Of a stretch of 61,789 bases of DNA, positions 8,151 through 16,544 are shown in pieces. A program made the position numbers and the translations under genes. Every line of letters begins with the position of its first letter. Positions within the stretch are counted from its first letter, which is position 1. Location of the stretch: positions 1 to 61,789 of the forward strand of contig CAKTOW010000011.1 in the NCBI GenBank assembly GCA_934590325.1, in the 5' to 3' direction. Below the pieces are notes generated by a model, which did no database searches, was not told the origin of the DNA, and was given only the letters and a program-made list of their open reading frames with translations. Source of the DNA: an uncultured Oscillospiraceae bacterium. Its GTDB lineage: Bacteria; Bacillota; Clostridia; Oscillospirales; Oscillospiraceae.

Positions 8151-8986
8151 TACGGATTTTTCCTGCCGTACATCTTTTGAATGGATATATTTGAGTAATG
8201 CACGAACAATAAGGGTAGCGCGGTGTAGTAGAGCTTTTCCGCTTTCACCCAGAAATCCTCGCCGGATTTTTCCCCGTCGCCTTTGGTGTTGGCGATAATG
8301 GTATTGACTAACTTCAAAATGTCCTTTTCGCTCCGCAGATAGGCAAAGGGATTGTATTTCATGGATTTTTTGAAGTTAATCGTATTTAGCACTTTGATAC
8401 GGTATTTGTACCGCTGTAACATTTTCCCGGTTTCCAAAATCAGTGTTCCTTTCGGGTCAGTGACGATATACGACGTTGGAAAATCCTTTGACGTACATTG
8501 CATGAGCGACGGTTTCACAAAGAACCGGGTCTTGCCGCTGCCGGAACCGCCGATTACAAGGATATTTTTGTTTCTTGCGTATTTCGGCTGCTTCGGGCGG
8601 CTGTTCATGGTAAGCCGTTCCGTCTGCGTTAAGGGGATATTGTTCTCAAATACCGGGTCGGTGTACGGCTTTATGTCGTCAGCCCCGCCCCAACGCGCCG
8701 AACCGTATTCTGTCCCGCGGCGGTATTTCTTCGCGTTCTTGCCTTTGGTGTAGATAATCAGCCGGACAATGACCGCCCCCGCAATGCCTAAAGCTAAGTC
8801 TGCCGGGTGGAAGCTCGGCGCGATACTGGAAAAGGCGGCGGTAAAACCGTCCCCAAGATGTAGCAGCTTTGCGCTTGCGTCCGCGCCGGGGGAGAGCCGG
8901 ACAGCCGCGCCCACTTTATCAAAGAGCCAGACAAAGAGCAGATACGGGAGATTTAGGATAAGCAGCTTCTTGATTTCCGGCTTCAT
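8150..8986 (-). pseudogene. VirD4/TraG-type coupling protein, truncated
   Basis: This is the first 265 or so residues of a type IV coupling ATPase that brings relaxase-bound DNA to the conjugation channel. Two hydrophobic N-terminal helices precede the Walker A motif IGGSGSGKTRFFVKP and the downstream SYIVTDPKGTL. After EKLYYTAL the family pattern breaks off and about 20 unrelated residues lead to a stop, so Walker B and the all-alpha domain are gone; intact members have about 600 residues. It overlaps the PcfB gene by four bases (ATGA). It cannot work as an ATPase. Confidence 0.85.
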
Positions 8987-9459
8987 AGCGATACCTCCCT
9001 GTCCTTGTTCTTGACCTTTGCCCGTTCCGCGTTTCTGCCCTGTGCAGCTTCTTTGAGGGTAGAGAGCAGCTTTCGGATTGAGGGCTTTTTCTCCTGTGTC
9101 AGCTTTTTTGCGGAAAATTCCTTAAAGGCTGCGGTCAGTACGTCCGCGTCCCGCCCCTTGAAGAAAACCAGATAGCGGGGCGGGCTTTCCGTCGCGTCCT
9201 TTTTCAGCGCAAAGTCGATACCGTACTTTTTCGCCGTACTCTCAAAGGCTTTGATATTGCCCTCGGTAATCTCAATGTTGGAAACGCCCGCGTTCTGCTT
9301 CATAAGCTGCTTTAAGCTCTGCTTGCCCTGTGGCGGTTTTGCAAGCTGCTTTTTGCCCTTTGACAGTATGGCTTTCATTGCCTTTTGGAGCGTCTGCGCG
9401 GTCAGCTTCCCGGTCTTGATGTAAAGGGCTATGGTCTTTTCGTTTACTTCGTCCTGCAA
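8983..9459 (-). CDS. PcfB family (DUF3801) conjugation accessory protein
   Basis: A 158-residue protein with the PcfB/DUF3801 pattern: KTIALYIKTGKLTAQTLQKA near the start, ITEGNIKAFESTAKKYGIDFAL in the middle and a basic C-terminus. In pCF10-type systems PcfB helps dock the coupling protein and relaxosome. It lies directly upstream of virD4, as in other Firmicute conjugative elements. The start is a TTG at 9459 with AGGAGG ten bases before it. The gene itself looks intact though its partners are broken. Confidence 0.8.
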   Translation of the reverse strand: MQDEVNEKTIALYIKTGKLTAQTLQKAMKAILSKGKKQLAKPPQGKQSLKQLMKQNAGVSNIEITEGNIKAFESTAKKYGIDFALKKDATESPPRYLVFFKGRDADVLTAAFKEFSAKKLTQEKKPSIRKLLSTLKEAAQGRNAERAKVKNKDREVSL

Positions 9460-9500
9460 TTTGTCGCGTCCTCCTTTCGCGTTTCTTTATGGGGCGGCGG

Positions 9501-9722
9501 TCAGATACGCACCCGCAGCCCGTTCAAGTCCTCGGCTCTGATACCCACAAGATACCAGTTGTCGCCGTACTCAATCCGGGTCGGCTTCCACTTGCCCCGC
9601 ACGAATACGTCAAAGCACTCGCCGCAATGCAAGCCCCCGTAGTAGCTGTTTAAGTCAAAGCGGATGTCGTAACGGTCGGTGCGCTCGTCAAATACCAATG
9701 CTCCTGTCATTTTCTGTGCCAT
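9501..9722 (-). CDS. DUF5348-type small protein of the mobile element
   Basis: A 73-residue protein, MAQKMTGALVFDERTDRYDI to LVGIRAEDLNGLRVRI, with a short beta-rich pattern (HCGECFDVFVRGKWKPTRIEY) often found between replication and transfer genes of Firmicute integrative elements. The ATG at 9722 follows AAAGGAGG. Its function is unknown. Confidence 0.65.
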   Translation of the reverse strand: MAQKMTGALVFDERTDRYDIRFDLNSYYGGLHCGECFDVFVRGKWKPTRIEYGDNWYLVGIRAEDLNGLRVRI

Positions 9723-9753
9723 AATAAAATCCTCCTTTTGTGGTTGTGGGTGG

Positions 9754-10737
9754 TTACAGGCTTTCGCCCTCATTGCATGAATAATAGTCCGGGTCGCCGT
9801 ACTGCGGCTTTTTCGGTGACAGTGCGCCGCTTGCCATGTCATGGGCGACAAGGGAAGTGTAGTAGTTGCCGATTGTGGACGGGGCGTTGAAAAGGGCGGC
9901 TTTCAGATATTGCTTGATGTTGCGGATTTTGGTTGTGTTCTCCCGCATACAGTCAAGCACAAAGCGGATATGCTCGCCGTCTAGTTTCATAAACTTTGAC
10001 TTCACAAGCTCTGCCGGGTAGTCGTCCCCCGCAATCCGTACCCGCTTTCTGGCGGTGCATACGGTTTCAAGCATGAGGTCTACAATCTCGTCCAGCCTGT
10101 CACTGTCAAACTTCATGTCCTGTTTGAGAATGTGGTAGTCGATATTGTCCTTGATGATTTCCCGGTATATATCAACTGCGCTCTGTGCTGCCGCTTCCGT
10201 TCCTTTCCGTTCCGGCGGCGCAGCCGCTTCTCTGCAAGGAGAGGGGTTAGGGGAAAGGATAGGAATGGAATGGGTACTTGATAAATCTGTATTTGATTTT
10301 TCTTTTTTTGGTAAGTCAGTTCTTTGTATATCTTTATTTAATTGCGTTGGATTTTCCAACGTAGGTTTTTCCAATGTTGGTTTTTCCTGCATTGGATTAT
10401 CCAATGTTGGATTTTCCAATGTAGGTAAATCCGGCGTAGGCGGCTGCGGCTGCTCGAATATCACATAGTCCGCGCCCCGCAAGCGTCCTTTCTCGTCGCG
10501 CTCCCTTGAACGGACGATATACCCGGCGCGTTCAAGTTCCTTAATGGCTTCGCGGATAGCGTCTATCTTCTCCCGGTTGATAAGGGATAAGCCTTTCAAG
10601 GTGTAGTCCCAATCTTCGGGGAGTGACAGCATTTGCGACAACAGCCCCTTTGCCTTTAGGGAAAGCTCCTTGTTGCGTAGGTGGTGGTTGCTCATTACGG
10701 TATAGCCCTTGTTTCGTTCCACTCTGAAAACTGCCAT
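9754..10737 (-). CDS. Replication-initiator-like protein with N-terminal winged helix
   Basis: A 327-residue protein. Residues 1-85 (MAVFRVERNKGYTVMSNHHL, then KGLLSQMLSLPEDWDYTLKGL) form the helix-turn-helix seen in replisome-organiser proteins of Firmicute integrative elements. Residues about 95-130 are a Pro-rich linker of five-residue units such as PTLEN, PTLDN, PMQEK and PTLEK, encoded by 15-base repeats at 10350-10435. The C-terminal 150 residues match DUF6017-type element proteins. It probably starts plasmid-like replication of the excised element. The start at 10737 follows AGGAGCT. It looks full-length. Confidence 0.7.
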   Translation of the reverse strand: MAVFRVERNKGYTVMSNHHLRNKELSLKAKGLLSQMLSLPEDWDYTLKGLSLINREKIDAIREAIKELERAGYIVRSRERDEKGRLRGADYVIFEQPQPPTPDLPTLENPTLDNPMQEKPTLEKPTLENPTQLNKDIQRTDLPKKEKSNTDLSSTHSIPILSPNPSPCREAAAPPERKGTEAAAQSAVDIYREIIKDNIDYHILKQDMKFDSDRLDEIVDLMLETVCTARKRVRIAGDDYPAELVKSKFMKLDGEHIRFVLDCMRENTTKIRNIKQYLKAALFNAPSTIGNYYTSLVAHDMASGALSPKKPQYGDPDYYSCNEGESL

Positions 10738-10761
10738 AGTTCATAGCTCCTTTGCTTTGGA

Positions 10762-10879
10762 TTTGTTACGCAGTAGAAGCGCGGTTTCGGGGGATAAGGT
10801 ATAAATCCCTTTCCGCGCCAGATACGCGCCCGGAAAACCGCTTGTAGCAAGGCTTTTTCTGCCCCTACTGCGTAACAAA
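10762..10879. repeat. Long imperfect inverted repeat upstream of the replication gene
   Basis: TTTGTTACGCAGTAG (10762-10776) is matched by its exact reverse complement at 10865-10879; inside it GCGGTTTCGGG and CCCGGAAAACCGC partly pair as well, so the 118 bases could form a long cruciform. The position next to the replication protein suggests an origin or control site of the former element. Confidence 0.5.
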
Positions 10880-10884
10880 GGGCA

Positions 10885-10936
10885 TGAAAAAAGCGGCGTT
10901 CCTGTTCTCCCATGTAGAGAGTAAGAAACGCCGCTT
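10885..10936 (-). terminator. Terminator of a lost upstream gene
   Basis: AAGCGGCGTT (10891-10900) pairs with AACGCCGCTT (10927-10936), and the minus strand continues with a T run (10886-10891). No minus-strand gene now lies upstream, so the gene it served was deleted at the recombinase junction. Confidence 0.6.
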
Positions 10937-10971
10937 CTGCGTCGTATTCAGTTTTTAGTACAATACCCTGC

Positions 10972-12573
10972 TTGTCCGTCGCTCGAAAAACCTTGATTTT
11001 CCAGTGTTTTCAAAAGTATCGTTATCTAACGTCAGCTTTTGACCGTCCCGCATGGCAGGACATTGTGACACTCATTGAGGCGGGACTGGTGCGTACCCTG
11101 ATCGTGAAGGATATGTCCCGGCTGGGCCGCGAGTACCTGAAGGTCGGTGAGCTGACGGAACTGTACTTCCCGTCCAAAGGTGTCCGCTTCATCGCGGTCA
11201 ACGATGGCGTGGATTCACTGGTAGAGAGTAGCAGTGACTTCAATCCCATCCGCAACTGGGCCAACGAGCTCCATGCCAAGGACACCAGCCGCAAGGTGCG
11301 TTCCGTGAAGCGGATGCAGGCGGAGAACGGCGAACGCTTAGGCGGCAAGCCGCCCTACGGCTACCGCAAGCGGGATAACGACAGCAAGCACATAGTTCCG
11401 GACGAGCAGACAAAAGAAGTTGTCCAGCGCATCTTCCACCTCTGTTCTGAGGGCAAAGGCCCCTGCCAGATCGCCCGTATGCTGAAGGCGCAGCAGGTGC
11501 TGAACCCCACCAACCAGTACTACCGGCAGACCGGCGTGGCCTGCACGCGGCTGGATACCACGCGGCCTTACGCATGGACAGGAAGAACCGTAGCTGATAT
11601 TCTGAAAAATCCTGTGTATCTGGGCCACACGCTGAACATGCAGAGCAGCACCTTGTCCTACAAGAACAAGAAAGTCATCTACCGCCCGCCGGAGGAGCAG
11701 GTGCTGGTGAAGAACACCCACGAGGCCCTTATCGACCAAGAGCTGTGGGATACCGTGCAACGTATCCGCGAGCACAAGCGTCGCCCGCCCAAGCACATGG
11801 ACGAGCCGGGGCTGTTCGCCGGACTGGTCTACTGTGCCGACTGCGGCGAGTACATGGTGCTGTGCCGCACAGGCAAAATGAAGCCGGAGCAGTACTACTT
11901 CCGCTGCTCCACCTATGGCAAGCGGGGTAAAGAAGCCTGCACACCTCACCACATTACAGAAGCAAACTTGAAAGCCCTCGTGTTGGATGACCTGCGACGG
12001 GTAACGCATTTTGCAAGGACGAAGAAGCACCAATTCGCCGCCTACATCAACCGCAAGAACACGGCGCAGCTCCGCAAGGAAATGACCGCCACCCAGCGGG
12101 AGCTGGATAAGATGGTGAAGCGTAATACGGATCTATCCGCCCTGTTCAAGAGGCTCTATGAGGATAACGTGCTGGGCAGGATATCCAACGAGCAGTTCCG
12201 CATGCTGTCCACCGACTACAACGCCGAGCAGAAACAGCTGGCAGCGGCTATCCCAGAGAAGCAGACGAAGTTAGAGAAGCTGAAAGCCTCCGCTGCCAAC
12301 GTGGATGCCTTCATCGAGAAGGCCAGTCGCTACACAGAGATAACCGAGTTGACACCGGAGCTGCTGTGGACGTTCATTGAACGCATCGACATTGGTGAGA
12401 GGCTAGGCCGCTACAACCGCAACGGTATGCAGGAGGTACGGATCATCTACCGCGACATCGGCGTCATAGACAGCGCTCTGTCAGCGGAAGATGCTGACAG
12501 CACTGAGGTACACGTCATTCCCTCTCTGGAAATGGTCGTACAGCAGATGACAGCACAAACGCAGGTGTCGTAA
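10972..12573 (+). pseudogene. Large serine recombinase without catalytic domain
   Basis: From about 11035 onward this is a large serine recombinase: FDRPAWQDIVTLIEAGLVRT, KDMSRLGREYLKVGELTELY, the recombinase domain around GGKPPYGYRKRDND, a zinc ribbon (CADCGEYMVLC ... YYFRCSTYGKRGKEAC) and a coiled-coil. Intact members carry about 60-70 more N-terminal residues with the YxRxS catalytic serine. Here these are replaced by about 20 unrelated residues continuous with element sequence, so the enzyme cannot cut DNA. It is convergent with nhaC. Loss of the serine is inferred from family layout. Confidence 0.85.
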
Positions 12574-12600
12574 GCGCAGAACAGGCAAAATTAAGGCAGA

Positions 12601-12640
12601 AAAAAGAACAGGCAGGCAGCGGCTCACGCCACTGCCTGCC
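12601..12640 (-). terminator. Likely terminator of nhaC copy 2
   Basis: GGCAGGCAG (12611-12619) pairs with CTGCCTGCC (12632-12640), with further pairing inside the loop. Read on the minus strand it is followed by GTTCTTTTTT, about 80-120 bases after the nhaC stop. Confidence 0.55.
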
Positions 12641-12653
12641 CATACAAAGGTCA

Positions 12654-12676
12654 GGTCACTTTGTGTACCTATGAAA
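12654..12676. repeat. Inverted repeat, right copy (partner at 1058-1080)
   Basis: An exact inverted copy of 1058-1080. It lies 80 bases after the stop of the broken recombinase and is followed by a GCC..GGGC mini-hairpin and seven T residues, as is the left copy on its outer side. Confidence 0.6.
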
Positions 12677-12718
12677 GACGCCAGAAGGGCTTTCTTTTTT
12701 TATTGTGTCGGGTAAGAG

Positions 12719-14431
12719 TTACTTGGCCAGAGCCTTGTCGGCCTCGGCCATCTCCTGGAAGATGCCAGCGTGCTTCTTGGCAGTGATGGCACGGATGACC
12801 AGCAGGGTAACGACCATCAGGACCACGGCGATGATCAGGTTGACCACAACGCTCTGGATCAGGCCGGCCAGAATGAAGCTGACGAAGGAAACGCCGGCGA
12901 CGGTCAGAGCGTAGGGGATCTGGGTGAACACGTGGTTCAGGTGGTAGCAGTGGGCACCGGCAGAAGCCATGATGGTGGTGTCGGAAATGGGGGAGCAGTG
13001 GTCGCCCATAACGCCGCCGGCGCAGGCAGCCGCCAGACCGATGGTGCACAGCACGGGCTGCACGTCATAGTTGAACACCTGGACAACGATGGGGGCCATG
13101 ATACCGATGGTGCCCCAGGAGGTACCGGTGGCGAAGCCGATAGCGGCACCGATGATGAAGATCACGGCGGGCAGGAACTTGGCCAGGTCGCCGGCGCCGG
13201 ACATGGCGTTGATGACGAAGTCGGCGGAGTTCATGCCGTAGCGGGTCAGGCCGCACAGGGTCCACGCGAAGGACAGGATCAGGATGGGGGAGATCATCTG
13301 GATGAAGCCCTGGGGAACGGACTCGAAGGACTTTTCAAAGCCGATGGAGCCGCGCAGCCAGAAGTACACGAAGGTGAACACCAGGGCCAGCATGGAGCCA
13401 ATAGCCAGACCGGCGCCGGAGGAAGCGTTGGAGAAGGCACCCATGAAGTCGCCCACATACTCGCTCTCAGCATCGAAGAAGCCGCCGGTGTAGATCAGGC
13501 CGATGATGCAGGTGGCGATCAGGACCACCACGGGCAGAATCAGATCCAGCACGGAGGACTTGCCCTTGGAGCCGGTCTCGTAATCGTCGGCACCGGCGAA
13601 GGGACGCTCGGGAGTGGTGAACAGGTCGTCCTTGACCTGGGCATTGTACTCATGGGTCAGCATGGGACCGTAGTCGATGTTCAGCAGGGAGATGACCACG
13701 ATCATGATCAGGGTCAGCAGGCAGTAGTAGTTCCAGGGGATCTGCGCCACAAACAGCTGGATGCCGTTCACGTTGTCGGACTGGACGTAGCCGGACACGG
13801 CAGCGGCCCAGGAGGACACGGGGGCGATCATGCAGACGGGAGCGGCCGTGGAGTCGATGACGTAGGCCAGCTTGGCGCGGGAGATCTTGTGGGACTCGGT
13901 GACGGGACGCATAACGGCGCCCACGGTCAGGCAGTTGAAATAGTCGTCGATGAAGATCAGCACGCCCAGCAGCATGGTCATCAGCTGTGCGCCGCCGCGG
14001 GACTTGACGGACTTCTTGGCCCAGCGGCCGAAGGCCTCGGAGCCGCCGGTCTTGTTCATCAGGTCCACCATGATGCCCAGGATGACCAGGAACACGATGA
14101 TGGCGATGTTGCCGGAATCGGAAACGGTGGTGACGATGCCGTTGTCACCCTCGACCAGCTGTACCAGGGTCTCCCAGGGATGGAAGTTGCTGACCAGCAG
14201 GGCGCCCACCAGGCAGCCCAGGAACAGGGAAGAGTACACTTCCTTGCTGATCAGGGCCAGCACGATGGCGACGATGGGGGGCAGCAGGGACCAGAAGGTA
14301 CCTGCGAACGGGGTGGTGGCACCCTCGACCAGGATGGGAGCATCCTTATAGCTGATACCGAGAACGACCAGCAGCACAATAAAGATGCCCAGCGCAACGA
14401 AATACGCTATCTTTGTGCTTTTCTTTTCCAT
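12719..14431 (-). CDS. nhaC: Na+/H+ antiporter NhaC family (copy 2, complete)
   Basis: A 570-residue integral membrane antiporter with about twelve hydrophobic segments. Family marks include FIDDYFNCLTVGAVMRPVTE and IDSTAAPVCMIAPVSSW in the first half, and FATGTSWGTIGIMAPI with GVMGDHCSPISDTTIMAS in the second half, which form the ion site of the NhaC/ion-transporter superfamily. It exports Na+ in exchange for H+, or works as a substrate-coupled relative such as malate-lactate exchange. The start at 14431 has AGGAGG twelve bases before it. It has its own promoter, a long hairpin leader and a terminator. It duplicates the partial gene at 1-746. Confidence 0.92.
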   Translation of the reverse strand: MEKKSTKIAYFVALGIFIVLLVVLGISYKDAPILVEGATTPFAGTFWSLLPPIVAIVLALISKEVYSSLFLGCLVGALLVSNFHPWETLVQLVEGDNGIVTTVSDSGNIAIIVFLVILGIMVDLMNKTGGSEAFGRWAKKSVKSRGGAQLMTMLLGVLIFIDDYFNCLTVGAVMRPVTESHKISRAKLAYVIDSTAAPVCMIAPVSSWAAAVSGYVQSDNVNGIQLFVAQIPWNYYCLLTLIMIVVISLLNIDYGPMLTHEYNAQVKDDLFTTPERPFAGADDYETGSKGKSSVLDLILPVVVLIATCIIGLIYTGGFFDAESEYVGDFMGAFSNASSGAGLAIGSMLALVFTFVYFWLRGSIGFEKSFESVPQGFIQMISPILILSFAWTLCGLTRYGMNSADFVINAMSGAGDLAKFLPAVIFIIGAAIGFATGTSWGTIGIMAPIVVQVFNYDVQPVLCTIGLAAACAGGVMGDHCSPISDTTIMASAGAHCYHLNHVFTQIPYALTVAGVSFVSFILAGLIQSVVVNLIIAVVLMVVTLLVIRAITAKKHAGIFQEMAEADKALAK

Positions 14432-14466
14432 GTGTGTGATTTACCTCCTCACAAATTGGTGGTTAC

Positions 14467-14515
14467 TACCATCAGCCGGCAAGGGCAGACGGACTGCCCT
14501 TGCTGACTGATGGTA
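14467..14515 (-). promoter_or_regulatory. Long hairpin in the nhaC leader
   Basis: TACCATCAG (14467-14475) pairs with CTGATGGTA (14507-14515), and GCAAGGGCAG (14479-14488) pairs with CTGCCCTTGC (14494-14503), making a nearly continuous 22-bp stem. The outer arm overlaps the -10 box of the promoter, so the hairpin forms the first bases of the mRNA or an operator. The same outer arms recur at 39634-39675. Copy 1 of nhaC has no such hairpin. Confidence 0.65.
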
Positions 14516-14543
14516 TCATACCCTTGCGCTAAGAAATTGTCAA
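14515..14543 (-). promoter_or_regulatory. Promoter of nhaC copy 2
   Basis: A consensus TTGACA (14538-14543), a 17-base spacer and TATGAT (14515-14520) on the minus strand, 84 bases before the start codon. Confidence 0.8.
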
Positions 14544-14671
14544 GTTCTTAACGGCATCTTCCACTATTTTAACAAATTGTGAACGTGGTTTTCGTCGTTT
14601 TTACAACAAACACAGGCTGGTAAGCGGCAGCTGGAAGTTTTTGCAGGTCTTGCGGCACAAAGGGTGCGCAG

Positions 14672-14704
14672 AAAAAGGACGCCGGTGCGGCGGCACCGGC
14701 GTCC
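14672..14704 (-). terminator. Terminator of the NSS transporter gene at 14751
   Basis: A perfect 12-bp stem (GGACGCCGGTGC at 14677-14688 with 14693-14704) is followed on the minus strand by five T residues. Confidence 0.75.
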
Positions 14705-14750
14705 CTCTGTTAAGAAAGAGTTTCTTGTTAATTTTGCGTTAAGACGGCCT

Positions 14751-16214
14751 TTAGAAGAAGAATTCCTTGATCTGCCCGTACAGGATCAGCACCATGCACA
14801 GGGGGGTGATAAACTTCACGCAGATCTTGAAGAAGCTGTAGCTGCCCATGGCGTGGCCGGACTGCTCCACCTCTCCCTTGATCACCTCGGGTCCGATCTC
14901 CCAGCCGATCATCAGGGACATCAGCATTGCGCCCAGCGGCATCATGATGCCCTCGGACAGCATGTCGAAGAAGTCCAGCCAGTCGGCCGCCCATGTGGGC
15001 AGATCACCTGTCATGCCCAAGAGATTGCCCGGTGCGAAGCCGGTGGTGCCCAGCGCGTCGGCGCAGACCAGAATGCAGCCCAGACCCACGCAGGCCGCGG
15101 CGATAAGGGTGTAGGCCTTACGCTTGTCGCCCTTGCCCTCGTCACGCGCCTTGTCCACGAAGTGCGCCACGATGACCTCCAGCAGGGAGATGGAGGAGGA
15201 GATGGCGGCAAAGACCACCAGCAGATAGAAGATAATGCCGAAGATGGGACCCACGGCATCCATGCGGTCGAACACGTTCTGCATGGTGATGAACAGCAGC
15301 TTGGGGCCGCCCAGAGCACCGCTGGGGTCCAGAGCGAAGCGGCCGGGCAGGACGCACAGGCCGGCCATCAGAGCCACCAGCGTATCCATAACCACGATCA
15401 GCAGCGCATTTTTCTGGATGTTCTCCTTCTTCTGCAGATAGGAGCCATAGGTGATCATGGCGCCCATGCCCAGGGACAGGGAGAAGAACATCTGGCCGCC
15501 GGCGGTGGCCAGCACCGTCAGGAAGTCGGGCGCCTCCTCAATAACGCCGTTGGCGACCGCCCAGCCGGGCACGAACATGTACTTCAGGCCGTTCACAGCG
15601 CCGGGCAGGGTGCAGGCGCGGATGATGCAGATCAGCAGCGCCACAAACAGCGCGGGCATACCCACGGAGCAGACCTTCTCGATACCGCCGCCCACACCGC
15701 CGAGAACGATGAGCATGGTCAGCGCCACGAAGATCAGGCCGTAGATGATGGCCTCGGTGGGGTTGCCGATGAAGGCTCCGAACACCTCAGCGCCCACGGA
15801 GGTGTCGTTGGCCGCGGCCAGCTCAGCGGCTGCGCCGGAGCCGAAGGAGGCGTTGAACAGGTCACCGATGTTGACAACGGTGTACTTGATGCAGTAGCCG
15901 CCCAGCGCGCAATAGAAGAACAGGATCAGGAACGCGGACAGAATGCCCATCCAGCCCATCCATTTGAACTTCTTGGAGATGGCATGGTACGCCGCCACAG
16001 CACCCTTGCCCGTCTTGCGTCCGATGGCCAGCTCGCCTACCATAACGATGAAGCCGCAGCAGACCGCCAGAATGAGGTAAATAATGAGGAACGTAAAGCC
16101 GCCGGAGGCGCCCATCTTATTGGGGAAGCCCCAAATATTGCCCAGGCCGACCGCAGAGCCGACCGCAGCCATCAGGAATCCAAAATTGGATCCAAAGCCT
16201 TTTCTTTCTTCCAT
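14751..16214 (-). CDS. NSS (SNF) family sodium-dependent transporter
   Basis: A 487-residue transporter of the neurotransmitter:sodium symporter family, with the first-helix signature FLMAAVGSAVGLGNIWGFPN and about twelve hydrophobic helices. It is longer than the NSS protein at 5172 and clearly a different paralogue, since the two share only family motifs. Substrate is probably an amino acid, taken up with Na+. The ATG at 16214 follows GGAGAGAAAAT. It is a single-gene unit with its own promoter (16267-16295) and terminator. Confidence 0.92.
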   Translation of the reverse strand: MEERKGFGSNFGFLMAAVGSAVGLGNIWGFPNKMGASGGFTFLIIYLILAVCCGFIVMVGELAIGRKTGKGAVAAYHAISKKFKWMGWMGILSAFLILFFYCALGGYCIKYTVVNIGDLFNASFGSGAAAELAAANDTSVGAEVFGAFIGNPTEAIIYGLIFVALTMLIVLGGVGGGIEKVCSVGMPALFVALLICIIRACTLPGAVNGLKYMFVPGWAVANGVIEEAPDFLTVLATAGGQMFFSLSLGMGAMITYGSYLQKKENIQKNALLIVVMDTLVALMAGLCVLPGRFALDPSGALGGPKLLFITMQNVFDRMDAVGPIFGIIFYLLVVFAAISSSISLLEVIVAHFVDKARDEGKGDKRKAYTLIAAACVGLGCILVCADALGTTGFAPGNLLGMTGDLPTWAADWLDFFDMLSEGIMMPLGAMLMSLMIGWEIGPEVIKGEVEQSGHAMGSYSFFKICVKFITPLCMVLILYGQIKEFFF

Positions 16215-16266
16215 ATTTTCTCTCCTTCACATTTTTCGCCTGCCGCACCGCAGCGGGCGTAGTTGT

Positions 16267-16295
16267 ATCTTACAAGGAAAAAAAGCGGCTGTAAA
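16267..16295 (-). promoter_or_regulatory. Promoter of the NSS transporter gene
   Basis: TTTACA (16290-16295), a 17-base spacer and TAAGAT (16267-16272) on the minus strand, about 50 bases before the start. The rest of the gene-free stretch 16215-16544 holds only this, an AT-rich palindrome near 16398-16412 and a terminator. Confidence 0.6.
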
Positions 16296-16445
16296 TGGGG
16301 GCACACGTTCCTTAACGCACCATCAGCGGGGCGGGGCTCTTTCTTTATTTTCCCGTTATAAAGGGGCTGTGAAGTGTCGTATATCGTCGATGGATATTTT
16401 CTTTTAAAGAAACCGCGGTAAAGACCGCACCTCAAGCAGGACAGG

Positions 16446-16478
16446 AAAAAGAGACAGGCGGAGCCTGTCTCTTTTTTT
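16446..16478. terminator. Bidirectional terminator
   Basis: AAAAAGAGACAGGC (16446-16459) pairs perfectly with 16463-16476 around a 3-base loop, with A and T runs on the two sides. It probably serves the surface-protein gene on the minus strand. A second inverted repeat (CAACGGCGGC / GCCGCCGTTG) lies between it and the stop codon. Confidence 0.75.
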
Positions 16479-16544
16479 ATATCCAACGGCGGCCTGGGGG
16501 TCACCGGCCCGATGAGGGGACGGCGCCGCCGTTGAGAGCAGAGT

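Noticed and set aside
10350..10435. Tandem 15-base units as a possible CRISPR array
   Set aside because: Units are contiguous with no spacers, in frame, and encode a Pro-rich protein linker.
12770..14506. A long plus-strand frame opposite nhaC rich in Gly, Asp, His and Gln
   Set aside because: It mirrors the codon bias of nhaC; the composition is typical of an antisense frame of a GC-rich membrane-protein gene, and no ribosome site or family match is seen.
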